Position numbers and translations under genes: made by a program. A DNA stretch of 64,000 nucleotides from Nocardiopsis sp. CNT312 (GTDB lineage Bacteria; Actinomycetota; Actinomycetes; Streptosporangiales; Streptosporangiaceae). The stretch is from assembly GCF_000515115.1 (NCBI RefSeq), contig NZ_AZXF01000017.1, forward strand, positions 96,292-160,291. The letters run 5' to 3'. The notes under the pieces were generated by a model. The model saw only the letters and a list, made by a program, of their open reading frames with translations. It was not told the origin of the DNA and ran no database searches. Shown piece by piece: positions 1 through 8,526 of the stretch. The number at the start of each line of letters is the position of its first letter. The stretch's first letter is position 1.

Positions 1-1
1 C

Positions 2-304
2 TACACCGCAGCCGAACTCGACGAGCAGGCCGTCCGCGTCCTGGAGTCGACCTCCTCCGGAGCGGACCCGCTGGGGCGTGCGACGGCCCCCGCCGTCACA
101 CGCTGCATCGAGCGGTTCGAGGCGTCACTCGGGCTCCACGTGACCCTGGTGGACGACGCCCACTACCGATCCGCCTCCGAGCCCGCCTGGGTGTTCTACA
201 CCACCGAGGGCACGCGAGTCGGCGTCCACGTCGTCTCCCCCTGCTCCAGAAGCGATGAGGCCGCGCCCGGCATCCTGGCCTCCACCACCGTCCCGGCACC
301 CTGA
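2..304 (+). CDS. C-terminal fragment of an unidentified protein upstream of trxB
   Basis: An open frame enters from the left edge and ends at the TGA at 302-304, giving about 100 residues. The codons are strongly GC-biased at third positions and no stop interrupts the frame. The fragment contains a soluble-looking stretch with CIERFEASLGLHVTLVDDA and ends in TVPAP. I do not recognise a domain. In streptomycetes and relatives the genes just before trxB encode sigma-M and its anti-sigma factor, so this could be the tail of such an anti-sigma protein. That rests on position only. The start lies outside the window. Confidence 0.5.
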   Translation, partial: YTAAELDEQAVRVLESTSSGADPLGRATAPAVTRCIERFEASLGLHVTLVDDAHYRSASEPAWVFYTTEGTRVGVHVVSPCSRSDEAAPGILASTTVPAP

Positions 305-466
305 CCGGCGTCCCTCCCCCGCTCCGGGCGGCTCCGCGCCCCTCACCCCCGTCGCACCGGCGTCCCTCCGGGAATAGCGGTGCGCCTACCATCGGTTGTA
401 GCTAACCGACTTCCCCCGGGGCCACGCCCGTGGCCGCGGAAGCGACTGTGTGAAGGGCCTACCAGC

Positions 467-1399
467 GTGAGCGACGTCCGCAATGTCATCATCATCGGTT
501 CGGGACCCGCGGGCTACACGGCGGCCGTCTACGCCGCGCGCGCCGAACTGCGCCCACTCGTGTTCGAGGGCTCCATCACCGCGGGCGGTGCCCTGATGAA
601 CACCACCGACGTCGAGAACTTCCCGGGCTTCCCCGACGGCATCATGGGCCCCGACCTCATGGACAACCTCCGCAAGCAGGCCGAGCGCTTCGGCGCCGAG
701 CTGGTGCCCGAGGACGTCACCGAGGTGGACCTGGCCAAGCCGGTCAAGGAGGTCTCCGCCGGCGGCGAGACCTTCCTCGCCCACACCGTGATCCTGGCGA
801 CCGGCTCCGGCTACCGCGAACTCGGCGTCCCCGGCGAGAAGGAGCTCTCCGGCCGTGGCACCTCCTGGTGCGCCACCTGCGACGGCTTCTTCTTCCGCGA
901 CCAGGACATCGCCGTCGTGGGCGGCGGCGACACCGCCATGGAGGAGGCCCTCTTCCTCACCCGCTTCGCCAAGTCCGTCACCGTCGTCCACCGCCGCGAC
1001 GAGCTGCGCGCCAGCAAGATCATGGCTGAGCGGGCCCAGGCCAACGAGAAGATCTCGTTCCTGTGGAACACCGAGGTCCTGGAGGTGCTCGGCGAGGAGC
1101 GCGTCACCGGTCTGAAGGTGCTGAACAACCAGAGCGAGGAGACCAGCACCCTCGACGTCACCGGTCTGTTCGTCGCCATCGGCCACGACCCGCGCGTGGA
1201 GCTCTTCGACAAGCAGGTCGAGCTGGACGAGGAGGGCTACGTGAAGGTCGACTCCCCCTCCACCCGTACCAACCTGCCGGGCGTCTTCGCCTGCGGCGAC
1301 GTGGTCGACCACCAGTACCGCCAGGCGATCACCGCAGCCGGGACCGGCTGCTCGGCCTCCCTGGACGCGGAGCGCTTCCTCGCCGACATGGGCAACTGA
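467..1399 (+). CDS. trxB: Thioredoxin reductase (NADPH)
   Basis: This flavoenzyme passes electrons from NADPH through FAD to thioredoxin in the cytoplasm. The 310-residue length is standard for the low-molecular-weight bacterial class. The FAD-binding GSGPAG lies at residues 11-16, the redox-active CATC at 135-138, the NADPH-binding [10 protein letters not shown] at 151-160, and the second FAD motif ([20 protein letters not shown]) near the C-terminus. I chose the GTG at 467, preceded by AAGGG, because it starts the protein two residues before the conserved [11 protein letters not shown] strand. The upstream in-frame extension to 380 has no family match that I know. Its partner trxA follows after 44 bases, so the two are probably cotranscribed. 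Confidence 0.97.
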   Translation: MSDVRNVIIIGSGPAGYTAAVYAARAELRPLVFEGSITAGGALMNTTDVENFPGFPDGIMGPDLMDNLRKQAERFGAELVPEDVTEVDLAKPVKEVSAGGETFLAHTVILATGSGYRELGVPGEKELSGRGTSWCATCDGFFFRDQDIAVVGGGDTAMEEALFLTRFAKSVTVVHRRDELRASKIMAERAQANEKISFLWNTEVLEVLGEERVTGLKVLNNQSEETSTLDVTGLFVAIGHDPRVELFDKQVELDEEGYVKVDSPSTRTNLPGVFACGDVVDHQYRQAITAAGTGCSASLDAERFLADMGN

Positions 1400-1443
1400 G
1401 CGCCCTGCTACGCACACCCCGGTTTCGCCGACCAAGGAGAATT

Positions 1444-1764
1444 ATGACTGTCAAGACCGTCACCGACGCCACGTTCAAGGACGAGGTGCTCTCCAACGAC
1501 AAGCCCGTTCTGGTGGACTTCTGGGCCGACTGGTGCGGCCCGTGCAAGCAGCTCTCCCCCATCCTGGAGAAGATCGCCGAGGAGCACGGGGACAAGATCG
1601 AGATCGTCAAGCTCAACACCGACCAGAACCCGGAGACACCCCGGCAGTACAACGTCATGTCCCTGCCGACGATGAACGTCTACAAGGGCGGCGAGGTCGT
1701 CCAGCAGATCGTCGGCGCCCAGCCCAAGCGCAAGCTGGAGGAGAAACTCGCCGAGTTCCTGTGA
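1444..1764 (+). CDS. trxA: Thioredoxin
   Basis: A 106-residue thioredoxin, the cytoplasmic dithiol reductant for ribonucleotide reductase, arsenate reductase and methionine sulfoxide reductases. The active site WCGPC places the redox cysteines at residues 31 and 34. The cis-proline motif SLPTMNVYKGG is also visible. The ATG at 1444 has an AGGAGA ribosome binding site. The gene lies directly downstream of trxB with no terminator between them, and a strong hairpin follows its stop codon. The thioredoxin-coupled ArsC encoded at 52.9-53.5 kb would depend on this type of pair. Confidence 0.98.
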   Translation: MTVKTVTDATFKDEVLSNDKPVLVDFWADWCGPCKQLSPILEKIAEEHGDKIEIVKLNTDQNPETPRQYNVMSLPTMNVYKGGEVVQQIVGAQPKRKLEEKLAEFL

Positions 1765-1800
1765 CCGGCTCCGTCGCGACCGGCGGATGAGCCCTCCGGA

Positions 1801-1827
1801 GGGCCCCCAGATCAACGCTGGGGGCCC
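1801..1827 (+). terminator. Terminator hairpin after trxA
   Basis: Perfect 10-bp inverted repeat (GGGCCCCCAG / CTGGGGGCCC) with a 7-base loop, followed by TTCGT. It lies 36 bases after the trxA stop. Confidence 0.8.
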
Positions 1828-1900
1828 TTCGTCGTTCCCGACGCCCGGACACGTGCCCCGCCCCTTCCCCCGCCGTACAGGGGGGCGTGGGGCACGGAAG

Positions 1901-1936
1901 CACCTGACACGCACACCGTCGTGTGCGTGTCAGGTG
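1901..1936 (-). terminator. Perfect 16-bp hairpin overlapping the parB stop codon
   Basis: Arms CACCTGACACGCACAC and GTGTGCGTGTCAGGTG with a 4-base loop. The right arm contains the parB TGA (1930-1932), so the hairpin forms at the very end of the parB message. It separates the convergent trxBA and parAB units. Confidence 0.75.
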
Positions 1937-2940
1937 CTCTGGGACTCCATCTGGTCGATGATCCGCTCCAGGTCCTCGATCGAGGCGAACTCCACCACGA
2001 GTTTGCCCTTCTTCCGACCGACGTCCACCTTCACGGTGGTGTCCAGCCGGTCGGCGAGGCGGCTCGCCCACTCCTCCACGTGCGGCGGGGGAAGGGACCG
2101 CGCCGTCCTCCTGCGGGGACGCTCGTCGTCCGGTGTCTCCCGGAGGGCGATCATCTCCTCCAGAGAGCGGACGGAGAGTCCCTCCTCCACCACCCGTTTG
2201 GCGAAACGCTCCTGGAGGTCGGAGTCCTTCAGACCGCACAACGCCCGAGCGTGCCCGGCGCTGAGGACCCGCGCCGCCACCCGCGTCTGCACCTGGGGCG
2301 GCAGGCCGAGCAGGCGCAGCGTGTTGGTGATGTGCGAGCGGGACTTGCCGAGCCGCTGTGCCAACTCGCCGTGAGTGGCACCGAAGTCGTCCAACAACTG
2401 CTGGTAGGCGGCGGCCTCCTCCAAGGGGTCGAGTTCCTGACGGTGCAGGTTCTCCAGAAGGGCGTCACGGAGCAGGTCGTCGTCGGAGGTGGTGCGGACG
2501 ATCGCCGGAATCCGGTCGAGACCGGCCTCCTTGCTCGCACGCCAGCGCCGCTCCCCCATGATCAGCTCGTAGTTCGGGGAACCGTGCGCATCCGCGATCC
2601 TGCGGACCACGACGGGCTGGAGGAGGCCGACCTCGCTGATCGAGTCGCGCAGCTCCTCCAGGGCTTCCTCGTCGAAGTTGATCCTGGGCTGGCGCGGGTT
2701 CGGGGTGATCGCCCCGAGCTCGACCTCCTCCAGATACGTCCCGTCGGGCAGCTCCGCCGGAGCCGGCCCGAGGTCCGGCTCCGAGAACCGCTCCGGTTCA
2801 CGTGGCGTCGACACCGTTCCCGGAACACTCTGCTCCGGGGCGCTCTCCGTCGGTACGGAGGCCACCCCGGCCCCCGACCCCGGTCCCTGCGGGATGAGCG
2901 CACCCAGCCCCTTACCGAGTCCGCGCCGCTGCTGGCTCAC
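1930..2940 (-). CDS. parB: Chromosome partitioning protein ParB
   Basis: ParB binds parS, loads as a CTP-dependent clamp and spreads to form the segregation complex at the origin. The protein has 336 residues from a GTG at 2940, preceded by a GGAGGAGGGAG ribosome binding site. It starts with the typical basic RRGLGKGLGALIP tail that contacts ParA. The N-terminal CTP-binding region includes LLQPVVVR (about 107-113) and GERRWR (129-134). A helix-turn-helix follows (GELAQRLGKSRSHITNTLRLLG), and a C-terminal dimerisation domain ends the protein. It is the last gene of the leftward run, 53 bases after parA. Six parS sites nearby are its expected targets. Confidence 0.96.
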   Translation of the reverse strand: MSQQRRGLGKGLGALIPQGPGSGAGVASVPTESAPEQSVPGTVSTPREPERFSEPDLGPAPAELPDGTYLEEVELGAITPNPRQPRINFDEEALEELRDSISEVGLLQPVVVRRIADAHGSPNYELIMGERRWRASKEAGLDRIPAIVRTTSDDDLLRDALLENLHRQELDPLEEAAAYQQLLDDFGATHGELAQRLGKSRSHITNTLRLLGLPPQVQTRVAARVLSAGHARALCGLKDSDLQERFAKRVVEEGLSVRSLEEMIALRETPDDERPRRRTARSLPPPHVEEWASRLADRLDTTVKVDVGRKKGKLVVEFASIEDLERIIDQMESQST

Positions 2941-2993
2941 CGGCAACTCCCTCCTCCTTGCGTCAACACCCCGCACCCGGGGCACCCCTTGCG

Positions 2994-4037
2994 TCAGCGA
3001 CCCGTCCCCGGAGTCCGGTGGGCCATCTCCCGAGCGGCTTCGAGGTAGGCGGCCGCCCCCGTGGACCCCGGGTCGTAGGTCATCACCGACTGCCCGTAGC
3101 TGGGCGCCTCGGAGACACGGACACTGCGGGGCACCAGCGTCTCCAGGACGAGGTCACCGAAGTGCGAGCGCACCTCCTCAGCGACCTGCTGGGAGAGCCG
3201 GGTTCGGCCGTCGTACATCGTCAGCAGGATCGTGCTGATCTTCAGCCCGGTGTTCAGATGGGCCTGGACCAGGTTGACGTTGTTGAGCAACTGGCCCAGC
3301 CCCTCCAGCGCGTAGTACTCACACTGGATCGGGATCATGACCTCGTCGCACGCCACCATCGCGTTGACGGTGAGCAGGCCGAGCGACGGCGGGCAGTCGA
3401 TGAAGATGTAGTCGAGCTCGGAAGTGTCGTAGGCGTCGATGGCGCGCTTGAGCCGCGCCTCGCGCGCGACGAGCGACACGAGTTCGATCTCCGCTCCGGC
3501 GAGGTCGATGGTCGCCGGAGCACACCACAGGTGGGGGATGTCCGGCACCGGCTGCGCGAGCTTGCGGATCTCCTCGTCCTCCACCAGGCAGTGGTAGATG
3601 GAACGGGCCTGGTTGTCCCGCTCCGCACCCAGGGCGGTGGAGGCGTTCCCCTGGGGGTCGAGGTCGATCACCAGGACGCGCTGTCCGTGCATCGCCAGCG
3701 CCGCCGCGATGTTGACGGTCGTCGTGGTCTTACCGACGCCGCCCTTCTGGTTGGCGACGCCGATCACCCGACAGGACTCGGGGCGGGGCCAGGGGCCGCC
3801 GTGACCGCGGGCGGCCATGGCGGCCTGGGCGGCACGGGCGAGGGGGGTGTCGGGAACTCCGGCGGAGTCGGTCGGGGCGGGCGCTTCACCGCTCCATGTT
3901 TCACGTGAAACAGGACCCTGAGGGTCACCGGGGGCCGTTTCACGTGAAACATCCAGCAGGTCGCCGTGCGCGCCCGCGGATGTTTCACGTGAAACACCGT
4001 CGTAGTCGGTCGGGTTCTGGGGCACGAATGAGTTCAC
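2994..4037 (-). CDS. parA: Chromosome partitioning ATPase ParA (Soj) with parS-bearing N-terminal extension
   Basis: ParA is a deviant Walker-A ATPase that binds nucleoid DNA and is recruited by ParB. KGGVGKTT lies at about residues 98-105, and DLDPQGN and the IDCPPSLG switch region are present. The frame begins with a GTG at 4037 that overlaps the rsmG stop (GTGA). This gives an unusual 90-residue, Pro/Ala-rich, low-complexity extension before the ATPase fold. Within it the pentapeptide VSRET occurs at 15-19, 30-34 and 43-47. Each copy is the translation of a perfect 14-bp parS site in the gene. A shorter protein from an internal start cannot be excluded. Confidence 0.94.
   Translation of the reverse strand: MNSFVPQNPTDYDGVSRETSAGAHGDLLDVSRETAPGDPQGPVSRETWSGEAPAPTDSAGVPDTPLARAAQAAMAARGHGGPWPRPESCRVIGVANQKGGVGKTTTTVNIAAALAMHGQRVLVIDLDPQGNASTALGAERDNQARSIYHCLVEDEEIRKLAQPVPDIPHLWCAPATIDLAGAEIELVSLVAREARLKRAIDAYDTSELDYIFIDCPPSLGLLTVNAMVACDEVMIPIQCEYYALEGLGQLLNNVNLVQAHLNTGLKISTILLTMYDGRTRLSQQVAEEVRSHFGDLVLETLVPRSVRVSEAPSYGQSVMTYDPGSTGAAAYLEAAREMAHRTPGTGR
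3898..3911. promoter_or_regulatory. parS site 1 (inside parA)
   Basis: Perfect GTTTCACGTGAAAC palindrome, the ParB-binding consensus. It lies within the parA reading frame. Confidence 0.93.
3937..3950. promoter_or_regulatory. parS site 2 (inside parA)
   Basis: Perfect GTTTCACGTGAAAC, 39 bp from site 1 and in the same reading phase, so it again encodes VSRET. Confidence 0.93.
3982..3995. promoter_or_regulatory. parS site 3 (inside parA)
   Basis: Perfect GTTTCACGTGAAAC, 45 bp from site 2 and again in phase. It lies about 40 bp inside the parA start codon. Confidence 0.93.
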
Positions 4038-4762
4038 CTCTTCCGTCCGCGCTTCTTCTTGCCGCCCCGTGCCTTCCGGGTTCCTGCGGACAGGGGCGGA
4101 CCACCGTCGGATGTCACCGTGACGCGAACGACCGTGGTAGCGGGTTCGACTTTACCCCGCCCCACTCGGATCACATCGCTCACGCTAGGGCGCAATTTCA
4201 AAACATCGTCCTGGGAAGCGGCGAGTTCGGCCTCTGCCTGCTCCCCCTTGAGCGCCAGCAGACTGCCGTTCCTGCGCAGCAGAGGCAGGGCCCACCCAGC
4301 CAGACGGGACAGCGGAGCCACGGCGCGCGCGGTCACGAAATCGGTGTGGAGCTCACCGTGGACCTCCTCCGCACGCCCCCGCCGCACCTCGACATTGGAC
4401 AGATCAAGGACTTGGACCGCTTCCTCCAGGAAGACCGTCCGCCGCAGGAGGGGCTCCAGAAGGGTCACCCTGAGATCGGGGCGGACCAGAGCCAGCACCA
4501 GACCGGGAAGTCCGGCACCGGAGCCGACGTCCACCACGTGAGCGTTCTCCGGGAGCAGTTCCTCCACTACGGCGCAGTTCATCAGGTGCCGCTCCCAGAG
4601 GCGGGGAACCTCGCGTGGTCCGATCAGTCCCCGCCGGACACCGTCGTCGGCCAGCAGCTCGGCGTAGCGCCGCACCTTCGGCATCGCCTCGCCGAAGACC
4701 GCCTCCGCCGCGTCCGGCGAGGCGGGCGGCGCGGCTCCGCGCTCATCAGCGCCCGAGGTCAT
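4034..4762 (-). CDS. rsmG: 16S rRNA (guanine527-N7)-methyltransferase
   Basis: RsmG (GidB) uses S-adenosylmethionine to methylate G527 of 16S rRNA. Loss of it in other actinobacteria gives low-level streptomycin resistance. The 242-residue protein shows GLIGPREVPRLWERHL, the SAM-binding VVDVGSGAGLPGLVLAL at about 76-92, and ARAVAPLSRLAGWALPLL. It ends in a very basic KKKRGRKR tail. Family proteins are usually slightly shorter, so the N-terminal 20 residues and the tail are additions. It sits between jag and parA, and its stop overlaps the parA start, so the two are translationally coupled. Confidence 0.95.
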   Translation of the reverse strand: MTSGADERGAAPPASPDAAEAVFGEAMPKVRRYAELLADDGVRRGLIGPREVPRLWERHLMNCAVVEELLPENAHVVDVGSGAGLPGLVLALVRPDLRVTLLEPLLRRTVFLEEAVQVLDLSNVEVRRGRAEEVHGELHTDFVTARAVAPLSRLAGWALPLLRRNGSLLALKGEQAEAELAASQDDVLKLRPSVSDVIRVGRGKVEPATTVVRVTVTSDGGPPLSAGTRKARGGKKKRGRKR

Positions 4763-4848
4763 CGGTCACCACCTGTCGGAACTCGTCCATCGTCACTTCC
4801 ATGATCGGGCTGGTCCCCCACACGATCCTACGGCCGGGGAGCACCATG

Positions 4849-4862
4849 GTTTCACGTGAAAC
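4849..4862. promoter_or_regulatory. parS site 4 (upstream of rsmG)
   Basis: Perfect GTTTCACGTGAAAC in the 280-bp gap between jag and rsmG. Nothing else in this gap looks coding. Confidence 0.92.
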
Positions 4863-4991
4863 ATCCTCGTCCCCCATGTCGTGCCACGACTCACCGCCCA
4901 CGCCCCCGCCGAAGACTTCCCGGGCCGGCCCTTCGCAACGGAGATGCCGGCACGGCGACGGAAGGCGGGGAAGGTCCCGGAGGCACGAAAC

Positions 4992-5023
4992 GGGGGTGGT
5001 GTTTCACGTGAAACACCACCCCC
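4992..5023. promoter_or_regulatory. parS site 5 within a 32-bp perfect palindrome after jag
   Basis: The 14-bp parS at 5001-5014 is extended on both sides (GGGGGTGGT left, ACCACCCCC right), making a gap-free 32-bp palindrome. It begins 20 bp after the jag stop codon. It may therefore serve both as a ParB site and as an RNA hairpin ending jag transcripts. The second role is inference. Confidence 0.88.
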
Positions 5024-5042
5024 GGAAGAGAGACCCCTGCGG

Positions 5043-5567
5043 CTATTCGGCCGGATGCACCACCACGTAGCGGTGAGGCTCCTCGCCCTCCGACTCACTG
5101 CGCAGCCCAGCCTGGGCGACGGCGTCGTGCACCACCTTGCGCTCGAACGGCGTCATCGGCTCCAGCGGGTAGACCTCACCGGTCTTCTTCACCTTGGCCG
5201 CGGCCTCCGCGCCGACCTCGGCGAGCACCTTGCGGCGACCCTCCCGGTAGCCGCCGATGTCGAGCATCAGCCGACTGCGCTCACCCGTCGCCCGGTGCAC
5301 GGCCAGACGGGTCAGCTCCTGAAGTGCCTCCAGGACCTCGCCGTTGTCACCGATGAGCTCGTCCAGCGTCGCACCGACGACGGAGACCAGCGCACGGTCG
5401 CCCTCGACGTCCATGTCGATATCGCCGTCGAAGTCCGCGATGTCAAGGAGTCCCTCGATGTAGTCCGCGGCGATGTCGCCCTCGTTCTCCAGGGCTTCGA
5501 TATCGACTCCGGGGTCGGGCGCCTCAGCCACCGCTACTCCACCGCTCTCTTCCTCGCTACGTCCCAC
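5043..5567 (-). CDS. jag: Jag/KhpB-family RNA-binding protein (KH-II plus R3H)
   Basis: A 174-residue single-strand nucleic-acid-binding protein encoded after yidC in nearly all actinobacterial origin clusters. Relatives form RNA-binding complexes that affect cell division and envelope genes. The N-terminal 45 residues are acidic (ALENEGDIAADYIEGLLDIA). A KH-like domain follows with ALVSVVGATLDELIGDNGEVLEALQ. The C-terminal R3H domain is seen as RLMLDIGGYREGRRKVL and PMTPFERKVVHDAVA. The start is a GTG at 5567. A 233-bp gap without coding signs separates it from yidC. Confidence 0.93.
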   Translation of the reverse strand: MGRSEEESGGVAVAEAPDPGVDIEALENEGDIAADYIEGLLDIADFDGDIDMDVEGDRALVSVVGATLDELIGDNGEVLEALQELTRLAVHRATGERSRLMLDIGGYREGRRKVLAEVGAEAAAKVKKTGEVYPLEPMTPFERKVVHDAVAQAGLRSESEGEEPHRYVVVHPAE

Positions 5568-5800
5568 AGCGTTCCCGTCTCCTCACCATGTACGCCCCGA
5601 CCGTCGTACGCCTCAGGGGCCGTATCGCCTGCGCACCCGCCACAAGATCTCCGGCGGCCGACGTGCGGTGTTCCTTGGACCTCCGCCCACCCGCCACCGC
5701 CCTCAACGGACGCCTGGCGGCGCGGTTCGCTGCCCGCCTGGTTCGCGCGAGGGCGCCCTCGCAACCCCCTACGGCCCGGCACCGAGGTCACGAACAACTT

Positions 5801-6754
5801 CTAGTCGGAGCCGCCACCGCGCTTGGAGCGCGGCTGCCTCTTCGGCTGCTTGCGTTCGATCTTAGGCTGTTCCTTCGGCTCCGGCGCGGATTCAGCCGCC
5901 TTCTTCCGACCGAGCATCCCCTTGGCCGGGCCCCCGGAGGGGCCGCCCGACGAGGGGGCACCCTTGCCCTTGTCGTCCCCCGACCCCGGCACGGGGTTGT
6001 TCTTGTACAGGAAGTGCTGCTGCCCCATCGTCCAGACGTTGGACGTGACCCAGTAGACGAGGACACCGACCGGCATCGCCAGGCCGAAAAGGCCGAAGAG
6101 CGGCGCGATGTACATCATGATCTTCTGCGACTGCATCATCGGGTTGTCCGGCATCTGTGCCGTGCTCCGACTGATGCTCTGGCGCATGCTGAGGAAGGTC
6201 GTGGTCCCCATGATCACACAGGCGATCGCGATGACGACCTTGGCCAGGATGGGGCTGGTGGCCCCCAGCGCGATCAGTTCGTCGGTGCTGCTGTTGAACT
6301 GGGCGGCGATCGGTGCCTGGAAGATGAGCGCCTGCCGGGCGCTGTCGGCCAGTTCCTGGGAAAAGCCGTACTGGGCGTTGCCCTCGGCCACACTGCGCAG
6401 GACGCTGAACAGAGCGAAGAAGACCGGCATCTGCAGGAGGAGCGGGAGGCAACCCATGATCGGGTTGGTGCCGCTCTCCTGGTAGAGCTTCATGGACTCC
6501 TGGCTCAAGCGCTCCTTGTCGTGCTTGTAGCGCTCGCGGAGCTTGGCGATCTTGGGCTGCAGGTCCTGCATCTTGCGCTGCGTGCTCATCTGCTTGACGA
6601 ACAGCGGGACCATGAGGAGCCGCATGAGCACGGTGAGCAGGACGATGGACAGGCCCCAGGCCCAGCCGCTGTCGGGGTCCAGACCGGTGAGGGACAGACC
6701 CGAGTGGATCCAGGCCAACACATGGCCGACGATGTTGTAAAGCCAGTCGAGCAC
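5801..6754 (-). CDS. yidC: Membrane protein insertase YidC
   Basis: YidC/Oxa1 inserts membrane proteins alone or with SecYEG. The protein has 317 residues from a GTG at 6754 with TAGGAG eight bases upstream. The start gives the typical LDWLYNIVGHVLAWIHSGLS opening. The conserved core contains LMRLLMVPLFVKQM, the cytoplasmic hairpin (QDLQPKIAKLRERY), NPIMGCLPLLLQMPVFFALF and further membrane segments to VGVLVYWVTSNVWTMGQQ. The 70-residue C-terminal tail is hydrophilic and ends in a strongly basic stretch (KRQPRSKRGGGSD), common in actinobacterial forms that lack SRP-independent ribosome contacts elsewhere. It lies 28 bases after yidD. Confidence 0.96.
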   Translation of the reverse strand: MLDWLYNIVGHVLAWIHSGLSLTGLDPDSGWAWGLSIVLLTVLMRLLMVPLFVKQMSTQRKMQDLQPKIAKLRERYKHDKERLSQESMKLYQESGTNPIMGCLPLLLQMPVFFALFSVLRSVAEGNAQYGFSQELADSARQALIFQAPIAAQFNSSTDELIALGATSPILAKVVIAIACVIMGTTTFLSMRQSISRSTAQMPDNPMMQSQKIMMYIAPLFGLFGLAMPVGVLVYWVTSNVWTMGQQHFLYKNNPVPGSGDDKGKGAPSSGGPSGGPAKGMLGRKKAAESAPEPKEQPKIERKQPKRQPRSKRGGGSD

Positions 6755-6782
6755 CGGCCAACTCCTAGGTGATTCGGTTCGG

Positions 6783-7085
6783 CTACTGGTCCCCGGGAGC
6801 GGCGCCCCCGTCCGCGGGGTCCGGGGACACGGCACCCCGCCTCCCACGAGGCGGTGGCACCGGGTCGAGACCCCCCGGGTTGAAGGGATGGCAGCGGGCG
6901 ATGCGCCTGGCTCCCAGCCACAACCCCCGCAGGGCACCGTGCACACGGAGCGCCTCGACGGCGTACGCACTGCACGACGGATAGAAGCGGCAGACCGGTG
7001 GGAAGAGCGGACTGATGAAGCGCTGGTAGAAGCGGATCGGCAGGATCAGCACCCGTGCCAGGAACGTCGTTCCGCGCTCCGTCAT
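6783..7085 (-). CDS. yidD: Membrane protein insertion efficiency factor YidD
   Basis: A small amphipathic protein (100 residues) that assists YidC-dependent insertion. The hallmark [18 protein letters not shown] and [20 protein letters not shown] are present, with three conserved cysteines. I chose the ATG at 7085 because it overlaps the rnpA stop (ATGA), which implies translational coupling. A GTG at 7097 is the alternative. The C-terminal 25 residues after DPVP are Pro/Gly-rich and not conserved in the family. Confidence 0.94.
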   Translation of the reverse strand: MTERGTTFLARVLILPIRFYQRFISPLFPPVCRFYPSCSAYAVEALRVHGALRGLWLGARRIARCHPFNPGGLDPVPPPRGRRGAVSPDPADGGAAPGDQ

Positions 7086-7561
7086 CGCCCCGTCCACCGT
7101 TCCCCGCCCTCGTTTGGGCGGTGCTCCCCCACTGTCTGATGCCCCGTCGGCTTGACCGCCGGGGGACGCGATCCGCCTCGGCCCCGCCGGCGGCGGGACG
7201 TCCCACGGGGCCGCATGGCCGCGGCGATCGCACTGTCGAGCTGCGTGTCCAGTTCCGACTGCCGTGTGGTGGCAGCGATGGGTTTGGCACGCACCACCAG
7301 AAGGCTACCGTCTGGCAGAACACCCAATCGATCGCGGACCACGTGCCGGAGCCGCCGCTGAACACGCTTGCGGACCACCGCGTTACCCACGGCCTTGCTC
7401 ACCACGAAGCCGACACGCGGCGGCTCGGCCCGGTCGCGGGGGGTGACCCCGGGCGGAGGCAGGTAGACCACGCCCACGGCACCGCGCGAGGAGCGGCGCC
7501 CCGAGCGCATGACGGAACCGAACTCGGCGCTACGGCGCATCCGGTTCTGCGGCGACAGCAT
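7082..7561 (-). CDS. rnpA: Ribonuclease P protein component
   Basis: The basic protein cofactor of RNase P, which trims the 5' ends of tRNA precursors. The protein has 159 residues from an ATG at 7561 with GAGGGAG before it. It begins [14 protein letters not shown] and carries the family signature [21 protein letters not shown]. The usual second Asn of the RNR motif is a lysine here (VVRKR). The C-terminal 45 residues are an arginine- and proline-rich extension longer than in most homologues. It is coupled to yidD and follows rpmH. Confidence 0.94.
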   Translation of the reverse strand: MLSPQNRMRRSAEFGSVMRSGRRSSRGAVGVVYLPPPGVTPRDRAEPPRVGFVVSKAVGNAVVRKRVQRRLRHVVRDRLGVLPDGSLLVVRAKPIAATTRQSELDTQLDSAIAAAMRPRGTSRRRRGRGGSRPPAVKPTGHQTVGEHRPNEGGERWTGR

Positions 7562-7598
7562 CAGCACTCCCTCGGACACCGACTCGTTCCACGACAAA

Positions 7599-7631
7599 GG
7601 GACCGGCCGGCGTGAAGGCCGGACCGGTCCC
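7599..7631 (-). terminator. Hairpin between rpmH and rnpA
   Basis: GGGACCGGCCGGC pairs with GCCGGACCGGTCCC (one bulged A) around a 6-base loop, 23 bases after the rpmH stop. It could reduce readthrough into rnpA and so adjust the ribosomal protein to RNase P ratio. No T-run follows. Confidence 0.55.
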
Positions 7632-7654
7632 GAAGGCTGGAGGCTGAGCGTGGC

Positions 7655-7798
7655 CTAGTGGCTCACGGTCAGCGCGGAGCGTCCCTTGCGGCGGCGCGAG
7701 GCGATGATGGCGCGGCCGGCGCGCGTACGCATGCGCAGCCGGAAGCCGTGGACCTTCGCGCGACGCCGGTTGTTCGGCTGGTACGTACGCTTGCTCAC
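7655..7798 (-). CDS. rpmH: 50S ribosomal protein L34
   Basis: A 47-residue highly basic protein of the large ribosomal subunit, starting with a GTG at 7798 ([20 protein letters not shown]) and ending at TAG 7655-7657. The arginine- and lysine-rich second half ([20 protein letters not shown]) is canonical. It is the first gene of the leftward rpmH-rnpA-yidD-yidC-jag-rsmG-parAB run and faces dnaA across the origin-proximal gap. Confidence 0.96.
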   Translation of the reverse strand: MSKRTYQPNNRRRAKVHGFRLRMRTRAGRAIIASRRRKGRSALTVSH

Positions 7799-8064
7799 TG
7801 CTGGCTCCAGGGGCGTGTCAGGGAATTCTCGTGCGGCAGACCCCCAAGGATATGCGGGGCCTCACGGTGTGTGGGCCGGGGCGCGCCGTCATGGAGGTCA
7901 CAGGCGCAGGCGAATCCACGGCCACAGCATAAAGAAGATACGGCGGGGCCGGACCCGGGTCAAATCAGGGTCCGCCTCCAACCGCGCTCCACCGCGGCCG
8001 CGTGGGCGTTTCCCGTCCCGGCCCGCCCTGGGTCCCACGCACCCCGCGGCCTGTGGACGGTGAG

Positions 8065-8345
8065 TTGTCCACAGGCCGGGATTCCTCCACGCGCACACCC
8101 TTCCTGTGGATAACCTCAGCCTGTGGATAACTTGCCCCTAGCGGCCGAACCACGGACGCAACCCCCCGGAGATTTCGGTTTACACAGCTTGTGAACAGGG
8201 ATTTGTGGATAACTCCGCACTGTGCACACCCGCCTGGCATCCTGTGGATAAACCTGTGCACAACCTGTGGACAGAGCGCTCTTCCTGTGGATACCGGAAG
8301 GTAGGCACCACCCCCGGCCTGCGGCCCCGGGTGAGGTTGTCCACA
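8065..8345. other. DnaA-box cluster upstream of dnaA (left part of the origin region)
   Basis: The 728-bp gap between rpmH and dnaA holds no gene. Six perfect 9-mers of the TTGTCCACA/TTATCCACA type occur: 8065-8073 and 8337-8345 on +, and 8105-8113, 8122-8130, 8204-8212 and 8243-8251 on -. Several near-matches (TGTGGACAG, TGTGGATAC) lie among them. The cluster probably acts in dnaA autoregulation and origin architecture. The dnaA promoter should lie in its right part. Confidence 0.8.
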
Positions 8346-8526
8346 GGTCGTCACGGCTCCGCCGCACCGGCCGTCCACAGGTCCTCCCGCCCCGCCACCC
8401 CCGGGAGGGAGGACAATGAAGGTTGGTCCACACACCGCACGAACCGGGTCTCCCCCGTCTCCCCACGCCCCCTGATCCGTACCGAACAGATCCGCACCGA
8501 AGGGACAGCAACCGTGGCAGGTCACC

